From Opitutaceae bacterium (GTDB taxonomy: Bacteria > Verrucomicrobiota > Verrucomicrobiia > Opitutales > Opitutaceae): a stretch of DNA of 44,294 nucleotides. Position numbers and translations under genes: made by a program. Positions within the stretch are counted from its first letter, which is position 1; every line of letters begins with the position of its first letter. The notes beneath the pieces were generated by a model. That model made no database searches. It saw only the letters and a program-made list of their open reading frames with translations, and was not told where the DNA came from. Positions 9,379 to 17,600 of this stretch are shown here, in pieces. The stretch covers positions 1-44,294 of the forward strand of contig JAIXVP010000241.1 in NCBI GenBank assembly GCA_027482905.1. Direction: 5' to 3'.

Positions 9379-10878
9379 ATGAAACTCTTCACTCAACTCA
9401 CCGCCGCCCTTTCGGCGATCATCGCGCTGGCCGGCCTCGCCTCCGCCCAGACCGCGTCCACCACGCTCGACGGCCTGCCCAACTTCTCCTCGGCCGACAT
9501 GCCCACCGCCCGTGTCAACACCCTCACGGTTACGCTCACGCCCGACGCCGGGCTCATCCACGGCCTCCGCGGCACGACCGTAGGCTGGGGCTTCAGCATC
9601 ACGTGGCAGTCCAACGCGGGAGACAAAATCGCCTTCACCGGCAGCCGACTCGTCGGCGACACCTCCGCCTTCACCAACGGTTATGTGGACTACATCGGAA
9701 AGCTCTCCGGCAAAACCAACGGAATCACCGCCGCCGGCGAGACCTGGGAACGCCCCTTCGTTGAAAACAGTGGCGGCCTTGGCGCGGTCCCGCTTCTCGC
9801 CAGCGCCAAGCCCGGCTCCGGTTACGTCGGCAAACTGCGCCTCGCGTTTGACGTCTTCGATTCCCGCGGTCCCGCTCTGGGCGAAACCCTCGGCAGCTTT
9901 GAGATGCTCCTCGATGTTGCCGTCCTCGTCGACGCCGAGGATCCGGTGGAGCAAACCATCACGTTCGCGTCCATCGCAGACCCCACCTACGGCAGCGCGC
10001 CCTTTACGGTCAGTCCCACCGCGAGCAGCGGCCTGCCCGTCACGTTGACCTCGCTAAACCCCGAGGTCTGCACCGTCGATGGCAACACCGTCACCATCGT
10101 AGGCGCCGGCACCTGCACCCTCCTCGCCGAACAGGACGGCGACACACAATACAACCCCGCCCCGCGCGTCACCCAGTCGTTCACCGTCGCCAAGGGCGCC
10201 GCCAGTGTCTCGATCACCGGAAATCTGACACCCTCCTTCGACGGCACGCCCAAGCCCCTGTCCGGCACGCCGACGCCCGGAAGCCTGGAAGTCACCCTGC
10301 TCTACGGCGGCGACCCCACGCCTCCGTCCAGCCCGGGCCTGTATGCCGTGAAGGCGTTGATCAACGATCCCAACTACACGGGCTTCGCCACCGCCGACCT
10401 GTTGATCATCGATCTGACCGAGCCCGCGCTCAGCACCTACGGCGACTGGCTGGCCGCCCACTTCGGTCCCGAGTTCATCGGAAACCCCGCGCTGGTCGGC
10501 GCCACCGCCAACCCCGATTCGGACGCGTTCCAGAACAGCTTCGAATACGCGATGGGCTTCGACCCGCTCGCCCCGTCCTCCGTGGATGAAAATAACGCCC
10601 TTCCACGCCTGAGCGTCACACCGGTTGATTGGACCCTTTCTCTCTCCATTCCCGAGCAAGCCGGGTCGGACGTCACCTTCATCATCGAGACAAGCCCCGA
10701 TCTCTCCCCGAACAGTTGGCAGGAGATCTCCCGCCGCGTCGGCGGCGGCGCATGGACCGGCACCGCGACCGTTTTCACCGGATCACCGCAGAATTCGCGT
10801 ATTCCGATCCTGATTTCGCAACCCGGTCTGCCCATCTCGGGCCGGCGCTTCTACCGCATGCGCGTGATCGTTCAGTAG
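9379..10878 (+). CDS. Secreted protein with MBG/Ig-like repeats and verrucomicrobial-type C-terminal module
   Basis: 499 aa. The signal peptide (about 1-23) ends ASAQ. Residues 25-180 are a beta-rich region I do not recognise. About 190-275 is an Ig-like repeat (QTITFASIADPTYG ... AGTCTLLA), and 275-340 an MBG-type repeat (SFDGTPKPLSGTPTPG ... DPNYTGFA) resembling those in the 2864-aa protein. The C-terminal 155 residues carry NPDSDAFQNSFEYAMGFDP, then a beta domain with ETSPDLSPNSW, and end in RRFYRMRV. The same module closes the large RCC1 protein encoded at 11625-19592. The gene starts 13 bases after the 2864-aa gene on the same strand, so co-transcription is likely. Function is unknown; an extracellular partner of the larger protein is a reasonable guess. 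Confidence 0.85.
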   Translation: MKLFTQLTAALSAIIALAGLASAQTASTTLDGLPNFSSADMPTARVNTLTVTLTPDAGLIHGLRGTTVGWGFSITWQSNAGDKIAFTGSRLVGDTSAFTNGYVDYIGKLSGKTNGITAAGETWERPFVENSGGLGAVPLLASAKPGSGYVGKLRLAFDVFDSRGPALGETLGSFEMLLDVAVLVDAEDPVEQTITFASIADPTYGSAPFTVSPTASSGLPVTLTSLNPEVCTVDGNTVTIVGAGTCTLLAEQDGDTQYNPAPRVTQSFTVAKGAASVSITGNLTPSFDGTPKPLSGTPTPGSLEVTLLYGGDPTPPSSPGLYAVKALINDPNYTGFATADLLIIDLTEPALSTYGDWLAAHFGPEFIGNPALVGATANPDSDAFQNSFEYAMGFDPLAPSSVDENNALPRLSVTPVDWTLSLSIPEQAGSDVTFIIETSPDLSPNSWQEISRRVGGGAWTGTATVFTGSPQNSRIPILISQPGLPISGRRFYRMRVIVQ

Positions 10879-10929
10879 TCGCCCCAAAGTCGCTGCTGCC
10901 AAGCTGCACCCCGTAGCGCGCCAGGAAAA

Positions 10930-11133
10930 AGCAACGAGCCCCGCCCCGGCATCAAGCTCGGCATCTGCGGCGAAGACGGCGGCGACCCGGACTCCGTCAA
11001 GTTCTGCCATAAGGTCGGCCTGACCTACGTCTCCTACTCGCCCTACCGCGTGCCCGTCGCGCGCCTCGCCGCCGCCCAGGCCGCGATCGAGGAAAAGCGC
11101 GCCGCCGCGAAGGCTCCCGCCAAGAAGAAGTGA
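10930..11133 (+). pseudogene. Detached C-terminal fragment of a ppdK gene
   Basis: From about 10942 to the TGA at 11131 this sequence aligns with 169-348 of the window-start ppdK with only six substitutions over about 175 bases plus a 9-base insertion near the end (tail KAPAKKK rather than KKK). Four substitutions are synonymous. The two coding changes hit key positions: CGEHGG becomes CGEDGG, and the catalytic Cys of YVSCSP becomes Tyr. Homology fades upstream of about 10930, no start codon fits, and the rest of the enzyme is absent. A terminator resembling that of the intact gene follows. It is a remnant rather than a functional gene. Confidence 0.85.
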
Positions 11134-11182
11134 GGCTTTCTCAATATAGCGGAACGGGAGCGTCGTTTTGTCTCCTCCTCAA

Positions 11183-11214
11183 CCCCGCGCCCTAACCGGC
11201 GCGGGGCATTTTTT
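11183..11214 (+). terminator. Rho-independent terminator after the ppdK remnant
   Basis: The stem CCCCGCGCC (11183-11191) / GGCGCGGGG (11198-11206) with a 6-nt loop is followed by CA and six T residues (11209-11214). The GCGGGGCATTTTT context matches the terminator after the intact ppdK, so it probably belongs to the same duplicated segment. It may also end transcripts from the two upstream secreted-protein genes. Confidence 0.85.
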
Positions 11215-11624
11215 GCCCGATTCACACTGGTTGCTTCCGGCTCATGGCCCGGGGTGCATATGGCCCGAAGGCATGGGACCTTAGCCCGCGACACACTTGA
11301 CTTCATCCACTCAAGCCGGCCCCGACCGGAGTGGGTTAGAATTGGCCTGCCCTACCGTGTGCGGTCGCGCGTAGCCTGCGGCCCCTACACTCAAACTAGT
11401 AAAGGGAAGGGGCTGACGTCGCTTCCCTTGCAACCCATCCCATGAATTTCAACTCACCATTCCATCAGGCCACACGCCCACTTTTGCAGCGTTTGACGGA
11501 CACAACTTGCGTGGCGCGCCGGGGCAAAAGTTCTAGCGCCGGTGAGGGAAGTGTTTTCCATGTTTGTGGCTGGGGGGGCGCGGTGACTTCACCGCCGCCG
11601 GCGTCCATGCGGAATGCGGAGTCG
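11215..11624. other. Intergenic stretch between ppdK remnant and RCC1 gene
   Basis: I find no supportable gene here. One hairpin is visible, AAGGGAAG (11402-11409) / CTTCCCTT (11422-11429) with a 12-nt loop, but no T-run follows on either strand. Short ORFs in this stretch have no recognisable protein features. Confidence 0.4.
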
Positions 11625-14600
11625 TCAGCGGGCGGAGACTTCGAGGCGGATAAAGCGGCGACCGGAACCGAGGGCGGGGTTGAGGCGGACGGTGACGGTC
11701 TCTGCCAAACCGTCTGCGTCCGGGATGACGGAGAGCTGGTCGGGCACGTAATCGAGCGGAGCCCAGGCGCTGAGGTTATCGGACGTGGTCAACACGGCGG
11801 CGAAAGTGCCGGGCGTGGTAAGGCGGCGGTAGGCGACGACGAGGTGGCGGGCGCCGGTGGTGGGATGGAGGCCCACGCTGACCGAGAGCGGCGAGTTGTT
11901 TCGGGCGCGGGGCGAGAGGCCGGTTGCGTATTCGAGGAGGTTGGCGAGGCCGTCACCGTCGGGGTCACCTAGGGCGCCGTTGTCGCCGGTGGCGGATGCG
12001 GGTTCTAGGCCCTGGGCGCTTTCCCACGTGTCAGGCAGACCATCCATGTCGGAGTCAGGCCAAACGGTTACCAGAGCCGCGAGGCTGCTTGCCGAACCCA
12101 GCGAGTTGGCAACACGGACCCAGTAGGACGCGGATGCATAAAGGGACGGAGTCGTGTAGCTGGCCGACGTGGCGCCCGCGAGAGGCACCGATGTATCTCC
12201 GCTGGCACCGCGATACCACTGATAGCTGATGTCGGTGGGGCCTGCCTGGACGGTTAGCGCAACGCTGCGGCCTGCCGTGATGAAAACAGATGCGGCGGAG
12301 GCCGTGATATATGGGGAGCTCGTCTGCAGGTAGAGAGTGTGGCGATAAGTCGACGATACGGCGACGACGCCCGGTGCGATGGTGCTCGCGATTGGTTGGT
12401 TGGTGCTAAACACGGAGCCGGTGCCAAACTGGCCGGATGAATTGCTGCCAGCCGCCTGAAGATCTCCCGTGGCCTTCAAGAAGAAATTATGCTCGTAGCC
12501 CGCCGCGGCATTTTGAATGCCGGTGTGAAGAAGAGTGGGGCTTGTGTAGAGGTTGTTGGACGCGGGGTTTCCAAACTGGCCATACCAATTGACTCCGGTG
12601 ACAAACAGATCGCCGTTCAGTTTCAGGATCAGGGTGTTGATGAATGAGGCGGTAACACCGCGCACGTTGTCGGCGACTTTGACCGGGCAAGGTTGGACCT
12701 CGATTTGAAAGCCGTTTCCGATTTGGCCGTAGTAATTGTCACCCATTCCCCACAGCGTCCCGTCGAGTTTCACGAAAAAGTCCGCCTCCGGGCAGAGCAT
12801 CGCCACTCCCGAGGCGATGGGGACGGGAAGTAAAGAATACGCGTTCACGTTCAAGTTGTCCCTCGTGTAGATCCTGCCGAATGACCAGAGGCTTCCGTCC
12901 TTTTTGACAAAGCGCGTGCGTTCGCCGCTCGCGGCCACCGATGAAACCTCGGTGGCGACTTGGACGGGGCCAAGTCGTCCGATGGTGTCTCCCGTGCCGA
13001 GTTGGCCGTAAGAGTTTCGGCCCGTGGTCCAGAGGGATCCGTCGGCCTTCAGGAATGCGCTGTGGCCCGAACCCGCCGCGATTTGCACAACATCAGCGGC
13101 GATTTGGACCGCGGTGGAGCGAGACGTGGTGGTGCCATCGCCGAGCCGGCCATCGGTGTTATCGCCAAGCGCCCAGAGTGTGTGGTCGGATCTGAGGAAG
13201 AGTGAGTGTATGTAGCCGGTGGATACTTGGACGACATTATTGGCGAGGAGGTAGGGCGAGGCACGGTCCGCCGTGGTGCCGTCACCGAGCTGGCCGGAGG
13301 CGTTCAGGCCGGCGGCGAGAAGCTTGTAGCCGCCGCTTCCTGAAATGGTAGCGTTCGTCGTCCGGCTGTTGACCGAGCCGGCTAGGTTGGTGATTTGGGC
13401 CCAATACGCGCGGCCGGTGGTCAGATAAGGCGTGATGAAGGTGGCCCCGGTGGCGCCGACCACGGGGTGCGAGGTGTCTCCCGCGTTTCCTTCATACCAT
13501 TGATAGGAAAGGGCGCCGCCCTGGGCCGTCACGTTGAAGGCAGCGTGGCCGCGAACGGCGAGTGATTGATCGACGGGCTGGCTGATCAAGAGCGGAGGGG
13601 TGCATACGACCACTTGGTGCGAGGGGCCATCGGCGGAACCATGCGTGTTGGCGGCGCGAACCCAGTAGGTGGCGGCCGTTGAAAGCGCCGGAGTCGTAAA
13701 GGTGGGCATCGTGGCCCCGGAGACGGGGTTGGCGGTGTTGCCCGAGGCGCCGGCATACCACTGATAAGCAAGGGGACCGGGGCCGGTGGCCGGGGACGAT
13801 AGCGTGGCGGTTCCTCCGGGAAGAACGGCGGTGGATACGGGAGACACCGGGAAGCTGGGTTTGCGACCGAGGAGGAAGCTGCCGGTGTCCGAGGCGGAGG
13901 CCGATGCCACGCCGGTGGCAACCAGGATCGGACTGAGCGCGGGAGTCTCGCTGCTCGAGCCGTTAGCGAACTGGCCGAAGGTGTTTACTCCCGCGGCCAA
14001 GACTGCGCCATCGTTTTTGACGAAGAGGGTATGGTTCTTGCCGCAGGTGATCTGGGCGACGTTGGTGGCCACTTGCACCGCGATCGGCGGGTAGTTGCTT
14101 GAGCCGGTGCCGAGTTGTCCGGAGGCGTTGGTGCCCATCGCCCAGGCGGAACCATCGCGCTTCAAGTGGAAGCCGTGATCGTGGCGGGCATAGGCGCGAA
14201 GAACGTCGGAGGCGCCGGCCACGGGAGTCGTGGCCGCGCTCGAGGTGGGAGCGGTGGTCCCGAACTGACGATTGAAATTCGAACCCATGTTCCAAACCAC
14301 GCCTTGGGCTGAGACGAAGACGCCATGCGCTCGTCCTGCGGCGGCATGAGCCACGCCAGTGGCGATCAGCACCGGGGAGGATCGATCATTGGTGGAACCA
14401 TCTCCGAGCTGTCCCTCGCTGTTCCTGCCCATGCCCCAGAGTTGGCCGTCGTTGGTGATAAAAAGGATAAAGTCTGTTCCGGCGGCGGCGTGGGCGACAT
14501 TGGTGGCGAGCTGAACTGGCGCGGTGAACCTGCCGGGGCGGAGGCCAAGCTGGCCGTAGGCGGACGAACCCGTTCCCCAGAGGGTGCCATCGGTTTTCCG

Positions 14601-17600
14601 GAAGAGAGTGAAGGTCTCGCCGCAGACGATTTGGACAACGCTGCTGGCGACATGCACTGGCGTCGAGCGATGGGTGGTGGAGCCGTCGCCGAGCTGGCCT
14701 TCGTCATTGGCGCCGACAGTCCACAGGCTGCCGTCGGCCTGGATGAGGGCGAGGTGGCCGGATCCGGACGCTACCTGGACCACGTCGGAGGCGACGTGGC
14801 CGGGAATGGAGCAATGATTCGCGGTGCCGTCGCCAAATTCGCCGTAGGCGTTGAGGCCGACGGCCACAAGATTGAGCGGCTCGGGGAGGATGACGATCTC
14901 GGCGTCGTTGCTGTCGGCGGAGCCGGCGAAAGATCTGGCGCGAACCCAGTAGCGATGGTTGGTCGCAAGAGGGAGGGTCACGAGCGTGGGGCCGGTCGCG
15001 CCGACGACGGGAGCGGAGATGTCCCCGGACGTGCCGCGATACCACTGGTAAGCGATGGGCTCATCGCCCGTGGTGGTGACGGTAAGCGCGGCATTGTTAA
15101 GATAGGATGTGGTGGTTCCCGCGGGCTGGGCGACGATTTGAGGCGGTATTCCTCCACGGAGAGTCAGGGTGGCGGGCAGGTTGATGTTTCCCCGCCCATT
15201 GACCGTGTTGGTGAAAACCAAGGTTTCCGAGTGGGCGCCCACGCCTTGTGCATTGGCGTCGGATGCGAAGGTGACTGTGACGGTCGTGGAGGTTTGAGCG
15301 TCCAGGGAGCCCGACGCGGATGAAAAAACAAGCCAAGGGGCGGATGTCGCGATGGTCCAGTTGATGGAGGCGTCTCCTGGGTTGGAGAGCGTCCAGGTAA
15401 AGCTTGCGGGCGAAAGCGGTCCGCCGACCGCTCCGGAAGCGCTAAAGCCCGAAACCGGTGTGACGAGAAGCTCGCCCGACGGGCGAACGAGGAGCTCGAC
15501 ACGGCGCGCGAGCGCGACGGAACCATCGACGGTAAACGGCAGGTCGGCGGCGTAGGTGCCGGAAGCGAGCGTCGAGGCGGCGGCGGTGAGTCGAACCGTG
15601 ACGATAGCGCTGGCCCCTGGCTCCAAGCTGCCCGACGCGGGCAGGACTGACAGCCAGGTCGCCGGCGGGGTGGCCGTCCAGCTTGCCGCGACCGCGCCGG
15701 TATTGGTGATCGTGTATTCGCGCGACCATGACGTGAAAATCGCGCGATAGTCGTCGGAAACGGAGAAGACGTCCGAGGGAGCGACGGAGACGCGGGAGGC
15801 GGAGGAAATGGTGAAGGGGTTGCCTTGGCCGGCGAAGCCGTCGCGGGAGGCTTGCAGCGTGACGGGCGAGGCGGACGGCGTGTTGAAGGTGACGTTGCCA
15901 CTCCAGGCGCCGGCGGTGAAAGCGGCCGTGGTGGTCGGCGCGATGGCCACCGGGGTGGCTCGGGCGAATCGCAGCGTGGGCCGATCCCAGTGACTCGAGG
16001 GCGACGGCGGGGTGCCTTCCCATGTCAGCGGATCGGTGCCTCCGATGGCAAAGCCATACAAGGTGCTGTAGGAGATGAGAGACGATCCTTCCGCCCGCAC
16101 GATTCCCTGCGTCGATCCGGTGGTGGCGGTGTTGTTGTAGCTGAAGTCCACCAAAAGCGGGCTGACCCCGTCGTAGTCGAACGGAGTGCTGAAAGGAAAC
16201 TCGATCCAGCCGGGCGTATTTTCCGCAAAGTTGGCGTTGCTTTGGTGGACGACGGTCCAGCCCGACGAGTCCCACGCGGTGTTTGCGAAGCCGCTGGTGT
16301 GTTTGACGCGGATCGTCCAATTTTGAAGCGGAGATCCCGGCACGCTGACGAAGTTCAGGGCGAGTGAAACCAGACGGCCAGCGGGGCCGATGTCCGAGGA
16401 AGGATAGATGACCTGGGTGCGCTGCTGCGTGTAATTGTAGCCGTAGGCGGGATTGGCCGAGGTGTTGGTTCCCGCCCCTGTGGTGGTGAAGGCCGGGCCG
16501 GCCGTGAGATTGACCGTGTCGGAGAAGGATGGAATCGTGTTCCCATAGGCGTCTCGCGCCGTAATGACGACAGGAGCTGGGGCGTCGGCTACCTGAGGGG
16601 AGGCGAGGCCGGATACGCTGAAGGATTCGAGGGGGCCGACGCCTACATCGAAGGCATTGCTAACGCCGGAGTGTCCGGAGAGGTCGTCGGCGCGGAGCGT
16701 GACGCCGGAGGCGACGGCGCCGATCAGTAGGTTGGCAAGGCTGACAGAGGAGGTGGAGCGATAGACGTAGGTCGCGACGGGCGTGAGCGGAAGCGAGACC
16801 GACGCGGTGCCGGCATTGAGGTAAACGCGGCGGCTCGAGGACTGGCGCGCCGGTCGATTATCGATGGTGAGGGCCAGCAGGGTGGCCGAGAAGGATCGAT
16901 TGGCGACCTGCGCGGGAATGACCTCGAAGGCGAAGTGGTGGAGGTCGTCGTCGTAAGCAGTGGTGTTCCCAGAGACGCTTACGAAGCCTTCCGCCGAGGC
17001 GGTGATCGTCACGACGGCGGGGCCATCGGTCTCGGAGTCGTCCACCGCCGTCAATGAGAACGAAGCCGATGTGGCTCCGGGGGGAATCGTTACCGACGCG
17101 GGGACGTAGAGTTGGGCCGGATTGGAAGAGGCGAGGCTGACCACCAGCGGAGCGGGCAGGGTGCCGGAGATATTCACATATCCAGTGCCGCCGACGCCCT
17201 CGGTCGGAGTGCTCAGCGAAGAGAAGGTGAGGTTGGTGTTTTCGTTATCGGTGACAGTCAGGATGGCGCTGGCGTTGGCGCCGCCGAGCGTGGCGGTGAG
17301 TATGGTCGTTTGCGCGCCGTCGATTTTGGTGTCGTTAACCGGAGTGACGGTGAAGGTAGTCTTGGTTTGGCCGGCATTGAGCACAAGCGAGGCGGGGACG
17401 GTGGCTGCAGTGGCGTCGGAGGATGCGAAGGCGACTGTAACGGGCACGGCTGCGGGCGCTCCGAGGGTAAGCGTAGCGGTGGTGGCGCCATTTTCGGGCA
17501 CGCTGGCGGATGCAAGGGATAGTCCGAGCGAAGGGATGTCGTCGTCTTCCACACGGAGGGAGGATGCTCCGCTCGCGATACCGGAGCCGGCAGGCGGAGT

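Noticed and set aside
7179-9392. 737-aa open frame antisense to the giant LamG/TIG gene
   Set aside because: The sense strand has signal peptide and recognisable domains in order; the antisense product is low-complexity Gly/Val/Asp sequence typical of GC-rich shadows.
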